A stretch of DNA of 64,000 nucleotides from SIG299 sp045531955 (GTDB lineage: Bacteria; Bacillota; Clostridia; Lachnospirales; Lachnospiraceae), in contig JAZSFC010000048.1 in assembly GCA_045531955.1 (NCBI GenBank), positions 1 to 64,000 on the forward strand, in the 5' to 3' direction. Shown here in pieces: positions 44,380 through 52,204 of the stretch; positions within the stretch are counted from its first letter, which is position 1; each line of letters opens with the position of its first letter. Position numbers and translations under genes: made by a program. The notes beneath the pieces are model-generated. The model did no database searches, had not been told where the DNA came from, and saw only the letters and a list, made by a program, of their open reading frames with translations.

Positions 44380-45924
44380 TTATTTCACATAGTAAACCAA
44401 TGACATATCCTGTACATATACCGGATAGAAGGTATAACCGCCCAGTTCCTTACTTACTGCTGTGAGCAGTGCCGGGTCCTGAATATAAACAGAAGCTGCA
44501 TCCTCATATAAGAATTTCTGCAACTCTTTATATGCCTGAATTTTTTCCTGTTCCTCCACTGCTGCCAGTGCCTTGGCAAATACGGTATCAAAATCCGCAT
44601 TGTTGTAATTCATAAAATTGTTACTTGCTGTGGAATTATACCGCTTTACCACATCACTTGGTGCCAGATTAAAATCCAGACCAACTACCGTAGCCTGATA
44701 ATTTCTTCCCTTATACACATCAGATAACCAGGTTGCCCATTCCACCGGAACAATTTTAGCAGTTACACCGACTTTCTTTAACTGCTCCACAATCACTTGA
44801 GCTGTGTCCATATGATATTGATAATTGGATGGCACCGTCAGTGTAATTTCCAGACCGTTTGCATAACCGGCATCCGCAAGCAACTGCTTTGCTTTTTCCG
44901 CACTGTACTCATAACCTGCCAGACCGTCATTATAGTAGCTGGCAAGCCCCGGAGTCATACCGCTGTTGATTAAGGTTCCCCTGCCGCCGGATAACATATC
45001 AAGAATTTCCTGACGGTTTACCGCATGACAAAATGCCTTCCGCACCCGTACATCATCAAACGGCGCTGTACCATTATTCAAAAACATGGCCTGCACTAAA
45101 TTCATAGTACCCACTTCGATGGTATACTTCTGGGATAACTGAGCTGCCTGTTCCTCTGTTAAATACGGGAACACATGAACCTTACCTGCCATCAGCTCTA
45201 AAAATGCCGCATCAGAATTGGCATATATTTTGAACGTTACTTTGTCTAAATAAGCAGGCGTTCCGTAATAATCCGGGTTCTTCTCTACCACAAAGCTTTC
45301 AAGCGGTGCGTAGGACACAAACTTGAATGGTCCTGTACCTACAGGACTTGTTGCCTGTGCTTCATAATCACATGGGATAATGGCACAGGTCAGAAACGGC
45401 AGAAGCTCCGTATTGGCTGCTTTCAGCTTTATCACTACCGTTCGGTTATCCGTTGCCACAATCTCGCTGATTGCACTAGAAAGCGCCGAATCCACTAAGA
45501 CATTCGGGTCCTGAACGTCCAGCAAACCGGCGCAGCGTTTTACGGAATATACGACATCGTCCACTGTAACTGTATCTCCGTTGTGAAACTTTACATTCTC
45601 ACGAAGGGTAAATGTATATGTCATCGCATCCTCTGAAATGACATAGCTTTCGGCTACAGCTTCTACAAAATTTCCATCTTTGTCAGGCTTAACCAAGCCT
45701 TCAAAAATATTAAACAGAACTTCGTCGGTTCCTGCCGCAACTGCAACGTGTGGGTCAAGGCTGTCCAGATCCTGTGTGATTCCTACGATGATTTCACCAC
45801 CCATCGTAGGGGTTCCAGAAGAAATATCACCCGGAGTGTCTCCCTTATCCGTACCGCCGTTGCATGCGCAAAGTGCAGTCATCACGGAAAACATAAGTAA
45901 TGCAAGAAATAATTTTCTTTTCAT
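44380..45924 (-). CDS. Peptide-type ABC transporter substrate-binding lipoprotein
   Basis: From the ATG at 45924 (AAAGGAG upstream) the protein has 514 residues. The signal peptide ends in a lipobox TALCAC, with lipidation at Cys21. The mature protein is an SBP family 5 (OppA/DppA) receptor: YTFTLRENVKFHNGD, VGTGPFKFVSY and VRKAFCHAVNRQEIL are typical. It is first in the operon of a complete oligopeptide-type importer. The substrate (peptide, nickel or other) cannot be told. Confidence 0.93.
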   Translation of the reverse strand: MKRKLFLALLMFSVMTALCACNGGTDKGDTPGDISSGTPTMGGEIIVGITQDLDSLDPHVAVAAGTDEVLFNIFEGLVKPDKDGNFVEAVAESYVISEDAMTYTFTLRENVKFHNGDTVTVDDVVYSVKRCAGLLDVQDPNVLVDSALSSAISEIVATDNRTVVIKLKAANTELLPFLTCAIIPCDYEAQATSPVGTGPFKFVSYAPLESFVVEKNPDYYGTPAYLDKVTFKIYANSDAAFLELMAGKVHVFPYLTEEQAAQLSQKYTIEVGTMNLVQAMFLNNGTAPFDDVRVRKAFCHAVNRQEILDMLSGGRGTLINSGMTPGLASYYNDGLAGYEYSAEKAKQLLADAGYANGLEITLTVPSNYQYHMDTAQVIVEQLKKVGVTAKIVPVEWATWLSDVYKGRNYQATVVGLDFNLAPSDVVKRYNSTASNNFMNYNNADFDTVFAKALAAVEEQEKIQAYKELQKFLYEDAASVYIQDPALLTAVSKELGGYTFYPVYVQDMSLVYYVK

Positions 45925-45975
45925 AACATAATCTCCTTTAGTTTTATTTCTCTCACTATTCAATTTGTCACGCTT

Positions 45976-46004
45976 ATCATACCGCAAATGCAGGCAAACT
46001 GCAA
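45976..46004 (-). promoter_or_regulatory. Promoter of the peptide importer operon
   Basis: Minus-strand TTGCAG and TATGAT are separated by 17 bp, 52 bp before the ATG at 45924. It could drive SBP, oppB, oppC, oppDF and the two exporter genes, which follow with small gaps. Confidence 0.7.
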
Positions 46005-46130
46005 TAGGAAAACTATACGAAAAGTCTCTGAATCACAGGAAAATTTTATACATATGCTTCTACCCTTCACCGGACATTCATATAAATTATCAAACGAATT
46101 CATCCTTATTCTCCGGAGGTGTCACTCATA

Positions 46131-46487
46131 ATGAAACAAAACGCAATTTATCTGCTCAAGGGGCTTTTCTTTTCTGCCCTGATTTTTATCCTTGCTATTT
46201 TGCTCCTCGCCTTTCTCATGATGAAAACCGGCTGGGGCGATTCCGTCATGTACCCGATGCTCCTCGTTTTCTTCTGCCTGGCCACTTTTACCGGCGGACG
46301 ATACTTTGCAAAGCATGCACCGTCCAAACGCTTTCTTTGGGGAATCCTGTTTGGCACGATGTTTTTTGCCCTGTATGTCCTTGTTACCTATTTTATTTCC
46401 GGCAACGATACCCTGTTATCCGACCATGCCATGACCTTTTTGCTTACCGCAGTCAGCGGCGGATGCGTCGGCGGAATGTTAAGTTAA
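46131..46487 (+). CDS. Four-helix membrane protein (TIGR04086 family)
   Basis: From the ATG at 46131 (GGAGGTG upstream) the protein has 118 residues and about four membrane segments with little loop sequence (GLFFSALIFILAILLLAFLM; later FFALYVLVTYFIS; C-terminal LLTAVSGGCVGGMLS). It resembles the TIGR04086/YrzE family, often found near yajC in Firmicutes; yajC is about 3 kb away here. Function is unknown. Confidence 0.8.
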   Translation: MKQNAIYLLKGLFFSALIFILAILLLAFLMMKTGWGDSVMYPMLLVFFCLATFTGGRYFAKHAPSKRFLWGILFGTMFFALYVLVTYFISGNDTLLSDHAMTFLLTAVSGGCVGGMLS

Positions 46488-46492
46488 GTAAA

Positions 46493-46519
46493 GGCGCACC
46501 TGCATCCCGCAAGTGCGCC
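46493..46519. terminator. Hairpin between convergent genes
   Basis: GGCGCACCTGCA pairs with TGCGCC-containing GCAAGTGCGCC around a CCC loop, with a T-rich plus-strand tail (ATCTTTATTTT). It probably ends the membrane-protein gene. Confidence 0.65.
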
Positions 46520-46528
46520 ATCTTTATT

Positions 46529-47188
46529 TTAAAATTCTTTCTTTTCCATAATTCTTAAAGAAACCACCACAGAGATTACCATAAGTACTGCCCAGATTGC
46601 CACACCGATAGCAATAAACTGTCCTGCAGTCATGTTCTCTAACACGCCTACTAACGGCATCAGCATCTTCTGTACCGATTCTACTTTAATTACCAGATAC
46701 GCCAAGTATCCTACTGCTGCAATGGCACCAATCACAATTAAAATTGCCACTCTGCTCTTTTCCGGACCGCATTTGATATACACCGGAATATAAAGAGCAA
46801 TCATAAGAAGCGCTACTGCCAAAGTTGTAACCACCGTAACTGAAAATTCATCCCATGGTGCCAAGGCTCCAAAAAAAACGGCAGCAAAATTAAGCACAAA
46901 TCCAACAACGGCCACCACAAGTCCTATCAGTAAGGATAACAAATATTTTTCTACCACATACAGTTTCTTGCTTATCGGAAAGGTGAACAAGAAGCTCATT
47001 CCCTTTTCAAAGTAGTCGTAGGAAATCGTAGTGATTGTCAGTGTAGCCGAAACAAACATCATATACCCCATGGAGAAACTGATATTTCCACCGTTGGTAC
47101 TCATAAAGATACCTAACAGCACAATAACTAAAAACGTTGTTTTCTGATGTAACAAAATGCGAAAATCCTTTATTAATAAACCCTTCAT
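46529..47188 (-). CDS. ABC-2 type transporter permease
   Basis: The 219-residue protein has six predicted membrane segments with short loops, the ABC-2 permease layout. GGGAGGT precedes the start and it begins 2 bp after the ATPase gene. Together they form an efflux pump of the YtrB/BcrA type, which usually responds to cell-wall antibiotics or envelope stress. Confidence 0.88.
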   Translation of the reverse strand: MKGLLIKDFRILLHQKTTFLVIVLLGIFMSTNGGNISFSMGYMMFVSATLTITTISYDYFEKGMSFLFTFPISKKLYVVEKYLLSLLIGLVVAVVGFVLNFAAVFFGALAPWDEFSVTVVTTLAVALLMIALYIPVYIKCGPEKSRVAILIVIGAIAAVGYLAYLVIKVESVQKMLMPLVGVLENMTAGQFIAIGVAIWAVLMVISVVVSLRIMEKKEF

Positions 47189-47190
47189 GG

Positions 47191-48045
47191 TTATACCTCC
47201 CTTGTACCGGAAATCAGCATGGTAATAATCTGGTCAATGCCTGCTTTTTCAATTGCAATTTCCGGATAATTCTCCTGATAAAATTTCTTTTCCCTGGTAA
47301 GCAATGCATACCCGAAAGCTTCCTTCTTTTTACTCATGATATACGCCTTATCCAATGCCTCGTACTGTTCACCGGTTACCTTTATCACACCAAATTCATC
47401 CAACAGTACGTTGGTTTCCTCATGGAGCACAATTTTACCGCTGTCAATCATGTAAACATCATCGCATAAGCTCTCCAAATCGCTGGAAATATGGGAACTG
47501 ATTAAAATACTGTTGCCCTCGGTTTCCATGTAATTTCGCAGCATATCGAGGATTTCATCCCTTGCTACTACATCCAGGCCCGCCGTCGGCTCATCCAGGA
47601 TAAGAAGCTTTGCTCCGTAGGACATGGCAACCAGTACCTTAAGCTTAGCCTTCATACCGGTAGAAAAATCCTTAATCTGTTTATCCTGCGGAAGACCGAA
47701 CCGCTTGCAACGTTCCAGAAATTCCTCCTTGCGGAACTTTTTGTACATTCCCTTCATAATGCTGACAACATCTTTAATGTTCAGATAACCGCTGAACCCG
47801 GACTCGGACAATACCACACCGATATTTTCTTTTTCCTTTGCCGGGAGCTCTGCCACATCCTTGCCGTTTACTGTAATGTTGCCGCCATCCAAACGGATAA
47901 GGCCTAACGCTGCCTTAAATGCAGTACTTTTACCGGCACCGTTTCTTCCGATTAAACCGGTGACGCACCCTTCTTCCACCGTCATGGTGCAGTCAAGCTG
48001 AAAGCCATCATACTTCTTTACTACCTGATTAAACTCTAATTTCAT
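47191..48045 (-). CDS. ABC transporter ATPase (YtrB/BcrA type)
   Basis: The 284-residue protein has Walker A GRNGAGKST, a somewhat unusual signature region (DFSTGMKAKL) and Walker B LLILDEPTAGLD. A C-terminal extension of about 70 residues follows. It energises the permease encoded next to it and is probably repressed by the GntR protein upstream. Confidence 0.92.
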   Translation of the reverse strand: MKLEFNQVVKKYDGFQLDCTMTVEEGCVTGLIGRNGAGKSTAFKAALGLIRLDGGNITVNGKDVAELPAKEKENIGVVLSESGFSGYLNIKDVVSIMKGMYKKFRKEEFLERCKRFGLPQDKQIKDFSTGMKAKLKVLVAMSYGAKLLILDEPTAGLDVVARDEILDMLRNYMETEGNSILISSHISSDLESLCDDVYMIDSGKIVLHEETNVLLDEFGVIKVTGEQYEALDKAYIMSKKKEAFGYALLTREKKFYQENYPEIAIEKAGIDQIITMLISGTREV

Positions 48046-48068
48046 GGTATCCTCCTAATCCCTGTTAC

Positions 48069-48440
48069 TTACTCTTCTATAAGCAACTCAAACAATTGAC
48101 GAAGCTCTTTGTCATCCATTCCGCAGCTTTTACCCTTGCGGATGGCTGCGTCCATGTCACGCTCCACTTCTTTTTTCTGCTCTTCTAACAGCAAATTCTG
48201 ATTTACTCCTGCCACAAAACTGCCCTTGCCGTGTACCGTGACAATAAAGCCTTCCTGCTCCAGAGTATCATAAGCTTTCTTTACCGTCAGTGCACTGATA
48301 CGCAAATCCTTGGATAAGGTGCGCACAGACGGAAGCATTTCTTCCTGTTTCATTTGTCCCTGCATAATCATGCCTTTAACCTGCTCTACAATCTGCTCAT
48401 AAATCGGCTGCATGGAACTGTTATTTACAATTATGTCCAT
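48069..48440 (-). CDS. GntR-family repressor (YtrA subfamily)
   Basis: The 123-residue protein is a winged helix (MQPIYEQIVEQVKGMI, LPSVRTLSKDLRISALTVKKAYD) with only a short C-terminal dimerisation helix, the YtrA architecture. It heads the gntR-ATPase-permease operon (23 bp gap). The strong palindrome over its promoter suggests autorepression. Confidence 0.93.
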   Translation of the reverse strand: MDIIVNNSSMQPIYEQIVEQVKGMIMQGQMKQEEMLPSVRTLSKDLRISALTVKKAYDTLEQEGFIVTVHGKGSFVAGVNQNLLLEEQKKEVERDMDAAIRKGKSCGMDDKELRQLFELLIEE

Positions 48441-48483
48441 ATTGGTACCTCGTTAAGTAAAAATGATATATCATTGTCGACAT

Positions 48484-48532
48484 AAACAGTATATAACAGT
48501 TTGTAACTGTTGTCAACTGTTTTATACTGTTT
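48484..48532 (-). promoter_or_regulatory. GntR promoter with overlapping operator
   Basis: Minus-strand TTGACA and TATACT are 17 bp apart. Two 18-bp arms (AAACAGTATAtAACAGTT and its partner, one mismatch) bracket the promoter, with repeated ACAGT/ACTGT units also between them. This placement fits repression by the adjacent GntR protein. Confidence 0.8.
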
Positions 48533-48540
48533 ATTTCATA

Positions 48541-48713
48541 TTACTGTCCACGCAACATAAAAAAGCCAATAAATGGTGTACTTGTACGCAGATTTATCGG
48601 CTTTTTATATGTTGTGGACATAACTGTCGCCGTATGAGAAAAACAGAAAGTTGCGTAGGGCTGACAGCTTTGCTGGCAGGTTTTGCGAATACGGCGGCAG
48701 GTGTGGACAGTAA
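48541..48713. repeat. Composite branched palindrome containing a small two-hairpin element
   Basis: Outer arms TTACTGTCCAC (48541) and GTGGACAGTAA (to 48713) enclose two branches. One is the long hairpin 48546-48619 (GTCCACGCAACATA/TATGTTGTGGAC). The other, 48624-48700, has stem CTGTCGCCGTATGAG..AAAAC/GTTTTGCGAATACGGCGGCAG (each under 21 bases) and inner hairpin TGACAGC-TTT-GCTGGCA. The second branch is closely related to the element at 62160. Confidence 0.7.
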
Positions 48714-48733
48714 CACTGAAATAATGTTATAAT
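48704..48733 (+). promoter_or_regulatory. Promoter of the PHP gene, -35 inside the palindrome
   Basis: TGGACA and TATAAT are 18 bp apart with an extended -10 (TGTTATAAT). The -35 overlaps the right outer arm of the composite palindrome. Confidence 0.65.
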
Positions 48734-48765
48734 TATCATAAATCCATGTAGAAAAGAGGTATTCC

Positions 48766-49620
48766 ATGAAATATATTGATTTACATGTTCACTCCACTGT
48801 CTCCGACGGAACCCTGACTCCCACCGAACTGGTAGACCACGCCGTAGAGGTCGGACTTTCCGCCTTTGCCCTCACTGACCACGATACCATCCGCGGCGTC
48901 GCTGAAGCAAAGGAACGGGCTGCCTGGCACAAAACCCAGGGACGCCCGATTGAAGTATATTCCGGCGTGGAAATTTCCGCCGCTTACAAAGAACGTGATA
49001 TTCACATCTTAGGGTTACTGGTAAATGAACATGATGAAATATTAGACCGCATCTTAAATAACTTCTTAGAAAACCGTAATCGTAGAAACGAAAGAATGTT
49101 AGAAAAATTTGCAGAATTCGGTATCGAACTTACCATGGAAGATTTAACCGAGGATGCTCCAAGTTCCGTCATCACCCGGGCCCACTTTGCCACTGCTCTG
49201 ATGAAAAAAGGACTGGTTTCGTCGGTACAGGAAGCCTTTGAAAAATATGTAGGAGATAACGGCCCCTGTTACATCCCGCGGGAATACATGTCCCCGGAGC
49301 AGGCAATATCCAGCATAAAAAAAGCAGGCGGTGTCCCTGTGTTGGCACACCCTCTGCTCTATAATCTTCCCCACGACGAACTCTACGCCCTGGTAGACCG
49401 CCTCAAAAAAGCCGGACTCAAAGGCATCGAGGTCTATTATTCCAATAACCGCGGCCAGGACGAAGTCAACGTCAAAGCCCTTGCTAACCACTTCGGACTT
49501 GTTGCCACCGGCGGCTCCGACTTCCACGGTTCCGTAAAGCCACACATTGAACTGGGCACCGGCCGGGGCAATTTAAAGATTCCGTATTCTGTGCTGGAAA
49601 ACGTAATAGCAGCGAAGTAA
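48766..49620 (+). CDS. PHP-domain phosphoesterase (nucleoside 3',5'-bisphosphatase / RNase AM-like)
   Basis: The 284-residue protein has the metal ligands of the PHP fold: DLHVHSTVSDG, LTDHD, VYSGVEIS, VLAHPL and GSDFHG. Related enzymes (YciV/TrpH) remove the 3' phosphate of pAp and trim RNA 5' ends. The gene has GAGG before its ATG, its own promoter, and ends at the hairpin element B. Confidence 0.93.
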   Translation: MKYIDLHVHSTVSDGTLTPTELVDHAVEVGLSAFALTDHDTIRGVAEAKERAAWHKTQGRPIEVYSGVEISAAYKERDIHILGLLVNEHDEILDRILNNFLENRNRRNERMLEKFAEFGIELTMEDLTEDAPSSVITRAHFATALMKKGLVSSVQEAFEKYVGDNGPCYIPREYMSPEQAISSIKKAGGVPVLAHPLLYNLPHDELYALVDRLKKAGLKGIEVYYSNNRGQDEVNVKALANHFGLVATGGSDFHGSVKPHIELGTGRGNLKIPYSVLENVIAAK

Positions 49621-49712
49621 ACTCCGCGCTCACACCATATTCAGACAGCACTTGTGAAAGCAGAAAGCATCCGAGAAGGAATACGTTCTTTATATATTTC
49701 ACAACATAAATA

Positions 49713-49850
49713 AATGCCTGGTTACGAAATTTTATCAAGCAAAACCCTGGAGAAACGTCCTCACTTAGCGAAGTCTTTTTGAGCTTAGTGAGGCTACGTT
49801 TCGATGGAGCGCAAGCGCGTTTTGCGGATAAAATTTCGTAACCAGGCATT
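49713..49850. repeat. Long hairpin element with conserved core, copy B
   Basis: Outer arms AATGCCTGGTTACGAAATTT (49713) and AAATTTCGTAACCAGGCATT (to 49850) are fully complementary. The core has AAAAC/GTTTT, CTGGAGAAACGTC, a CCTCACTTAGC/GCTTAGTGAGG stem with a CGAAGT internal loop, CTACGTTTCGATG and the hairpin GCGC-AA-GCGC. The same landmarks occur in copy A (17213-17363, opposite strand) with different stem bases. It lies between convergent genes and could also stop transcription, but there is no long T run. Confidence 0.78.
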
Positions 49851-49876
49851 ATTATTGAAAACTATAAAAGAACCCT

Positions 49877-50206
49877 TTATTCCTTCTCAGGCTTTTCTAC
49901 TTCTACAATAGCTGTCTTCTTCATCGGAATACGGCAGTTCTTGTTGTTACCGAATTCAACAATAACTACATTTTCATCTACGTTGTCGATTACTACGCCA
50001 TAGAAACCGCTGGTAGTTAAAATGCTGTCACCGATTTCGATGGAGCTTACCAACTCATCCTGCTTCTTCTGCTGCTTCTTCTGTGGACGGTAAATCATGA
50101 AGTAAAGCATTAAACCGAAGAACACAAGGTAGAACAGAATAAGTCCCCAGCCACCGCCGGCACCTACTTCAGCTGTTGTTGTTAATAAGGTTGGAATTAA
50201 ATTCAT
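49877..50206 (-). CDS. yajC: Preprotein translocase subunit YajC
   Basis: The 109-residue protein has an N-terminal membrane segment (LILFYLVFFGLMLYFMIYRP), the QKKQQKKQDEL linker and a beta domain with IGDSILTTSGFYGVV. It associates with SecDF at the SecYEG translocon. It is 20 bp downstream of tgt, the usual tgt-yajC order. Confidence 0.95.
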   Translation of the reverse strand: MNLIPTLLTTTAEVGAGGGWGLILFYLVFFGLMLYFMIYRPQKKQQKKQDELVSSIEIGDSILTTSGFYGVVIDNVDENVVIVEFGNNKNCRIPMKKTAIVEVEKPEKE

Positions 50207-50226
50207 TGTTTTATCCTCTTTTCTTT

Positions 50227-51360
50227 TTATTTGTCGCCTTCTTCAAAGCCTGCAAGCTTTGCCTTTTTGTATTCTGCAAAACGTTGCTGCTCAATAGCCT
50301 CTCTGATTTCCTCCATCATCTTGTTATAGAAGTAGAGGTTATGGGTTACCAATAAACGTAACCCTAACATTTCTTTCGCCTTCAATAGGTGGCGGATATA
50401 TGCCCTGCTATAATTTCTGCAAGTCGGGCACTGACAGCCTTCATCTAACGGTCTGCTGTCCAGCTCGTACTTTGCATTGAGCAATGTCATCTTACCGTGG
50501 TTGGTGTACGCATTCCCGTGACGGCCGTTTCTTGCAGGATATACACAGTCAAAGAAATCCACGCCACGTTCTACCGCCTCCAAAATATTTGCCGGAGTAC
50601 CAACGCCCATCAGGTAGGTTGGCTTGTCTACCGGAAGATACGGTACAGTCTTTTCGATTACCTCGTACATGTCCTCATGGGATTCGCCCACGGCCAGGCC
50701 ACCCAGTGCGTAACCGTCCAGATCAAGCTCCGTAATCTGCTTTGCGTGCTCGATGCGGATATCATGGAACACACCGCCCTGGTTGATACCAAAGAGCATC
50801 TGCTGCTTATTGATGGTGTCGTCCAAGGAATTTAAACGGTCCATCTCTTTTTTACAGCGGTGTAACCAGCGGGTTGTTCTTGCCACGGAATCTTCCATGT
50901 ATTTACGAGCTGCCGTAGACGGCGGACACTCGTCAAATGCCATGGCAATGGTAGATGCCAGATTGGACTGAATCTGCATGCTTTCTTCCGGACCCATGAA
51001 AATTTTTCTGCCGTCTACGTGGGACTGGAAGGTAACACCCTCTTCTTTAATTTTACGAAGCCCTGCCAGGGAAAATACCTGGAATCCGCCGGAGTCGGTG
51101 AGGATTGGCTTGTCCCAGTTCATAAACTTGTGGAGACCGCCCAGCTGCTTGACTACTTTATCACCAGGTCTTACATGAAGATGATAGGTATTGGACAGTT
51201 CTACCTGTGTGCCGATTTCCTGCAAATCCATAGTGGAAACCGCCCCCTTAATAGCTGCTGCCGTACCGACATTCATAAACACCGGTGTCTGAATGGTGCC
51301 ATGCACCGTGGTAACTTCACCACGCTTTGCATTACCATCTTTACAAATCAAACGATACAT
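50227..51360 (-). CDS. tgt: Queuine/preQ1 tRNA-ribosyltransferase
   Basis: From the ATG at 51360 (GAAAGGA upstream; an earlier ATG overlaps the ribosome site) the protein has 377 residues. It contains the nucleophilic-Asp motif LTDSGGFQVFSL, the DFFDCVYPARNGRHG segment and the zinc site CQCPTCRNYS with a downstream His. It swaps G34 for preQ1 in GUN-anticodon tRNAs. Promoter at 51401. Confidence 0.96.
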   Translation of the reverse strand: MYRLICKDGNAKRGEVTTVHGTIQTPVFMNVGTAAAIKGAVSTMDLQEIGTQVELSNTYHLHVRPGDKVVKQLGGLHKFMNWDKPILTDSGGFQVFSLAGLRKIKEEGVTFQSHVDGRKIFMGPEESMQIQSNLASTIAMAFDECPPSTAARKYMEDSVARTTRWLHRCKKEMDRLNSLDDTINKQQMLFGINQGGVFHDIRIEHAKQITELDLDGYALGGLAVGESHEDMYEVIEKTVPYLPVDKPTYLMGVGTPANILEAVERGVDFFDCVYPARNGRHGNAYTNHGKMTLLNAKYELDSRPLDEGCQCPTCRNYSRAYIRHLLKAKEMLGLRLLVTHNLYFYNKMMEEIREAIEQQRFAEYKKAKLAGFEEGDK

Positions 51361-51400
51361 GAACTGCATTCCTTTCTATACAATAGTTTGCATCTATATT

Positions 51401-51429
51401 AGTATAACCATAACTTGAACTTATTTCAA
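51401..51429 (-). promoter_or_regulatory. Promoter of tgt-yajC
   Basis: Minus-strand TTGAAA and TATACT are separated by 17 bp, about 40 bp before the tgt start. Confidence 0.72.
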
Positions 51430-51478
51430 CTAATTTTTCTATAAAACTCACACATTTGCCCTACAAATTTCACCACAG

Positions 51479-51522
51479 AAAAAGAGGCTGTGTCAAGGAA
51501 ACTACCTTTGGCACCGCCTCTT
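51479..51522 (-). terminator. Terminator of the HPr-like gene
   Basis: Minus-strand AAGAGGCGGTGCCAAAGG pairs with CCTTGACACAGCCTCTT and runs into a run of five T. It lies 46 bp after the stop. Confidence 0.8.
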
Positions 51523-51567
51523 CCTCTTATTTTCGTCTGTTACTTGCAAATTTGTTTCTGCCGGAGG

Positions 51568-51795
51568 TTACGCAATTGCGTACTTTTCCAGCAACTGATC
51601 AAACTCACTGTTGCTTCCCTGACTGAAAATCATTACCGGGTAAGTTACGAGACTTAATACACCTAAAAAGGATTTTGCGTCTACGATTACCTTGTTGAAT
51701 CTCACATCAATGTCAAAGTCGCATTCGGATGCTGCAGCAACGAATTCCTGCACTTCTTCCGGAGCAGTAAGCTTAATTAACTTTCTTGCTTCCAT
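51568..51795 (-). CDS. HPr-family protein lacking the catalytic His (Crh-like)
   Basis: The 75-residue protein has the HPr fold length and the regulatory-serine motif KSFLGVLSL (Ser42, equal to Ser46 of HPr). The N-terminal GIHARPA active-site motif is gone; the aligned segment reads TAPEEVQEFVAA. So it cannot carry phosphate from enzyme I to sugars, but it could be phosphorylated by HPr kinase and act with CcpA, like Crh. AGGAGAG precedes its ATG. It is monocistronic. Its upstream region has an inverted repeat GTGTCCTGTTGACAC. Confidence 0.85.
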   Translation of the reverse strand: MEARKLIKLTAPEEVQEFVAAASECDFDIDVRFNKVIVDAKSFLGVLSLVTYPVMIFSQGSNSEFDQLLEKYAIA

Positions 51796-51970
51796 TTCTG
51801 ACTCTCCTCATTAAAAAAATGACCCATCATTATATAGTGTCCTGTTGACACCGGAACAATTTTTTCGTATTTTTTCGAATCAATTGTCTAAAGCAAGTTA
51901 TACCACGAGAATGGCAAAACGTCAACATTTTTTACAGATCTGTTAGAAGTTGCTTACTAAAAATGCAAGA

Positions 51971-51999
51971 AAAAAAGCCCTAAGCTTACGCTTAAGGCT
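51971..51999 (-). terminator. Terminator of tRNA-Trp
   Basis: Minus-strand AGCCTTAAGCGTAAGCTTAGGGCT forms a hairpin (one bulge) followed by TTTTTTT, 4 bases after the tRNA. Confidence 0.85.
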
Positions 52000-52002
52000 T
52001 AA

Positions 52003-52073
52003 CAGGGGATGAGAGAATCGAACTCCCGCTAAAGGTTTTGGAGACCCTTGTCATACCATTTGACCAATCCCCT
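52003..52073 (-). tRNA. tRNA-Trp (CCA anticodon)
   Basis: Seven-base acceptor stem AGGGGAT/ATCCCCT with G73, D stem GTCA/TGAC, anticodon stem AGGGT/ACCTT closing the loop CTCCAAA (anticodon CCA), and T arm GGGAG-TTCGATT-CTCTC. The 3' CCA is not encoded. It is a single tRNA gene with its own promoter and terminator. Confidence 0.95.
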
Positions 52074-52079
52074 TTGCAA

Positions 52080-52121
52080 CACTGCCATGCTATTTTACAC
52101 CATGGCAGTGCGTTTTGTCAA
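52080..52121 (-). promoter_or_regulatory. tRNA-Trp promoter with 10-bp inverted repeat
   Basis: Minus-strand TTGACA and TAAAAT are 18 bp apart. A perfect inverted repeat, CACTGCCATG and CATGGCAGTG, brackets the -10, so a regulator or an RNA hairpin at the transcript start is possible. Confidence 0.7.
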
Positions 52122-52204
52122 GGTCTTTTTCTGAACTATTTCATTTTTCTTGAAAAATTCCTACAATACAACAATTTTCATTGTCCATATTCTGCTACGC
52201 TGTT

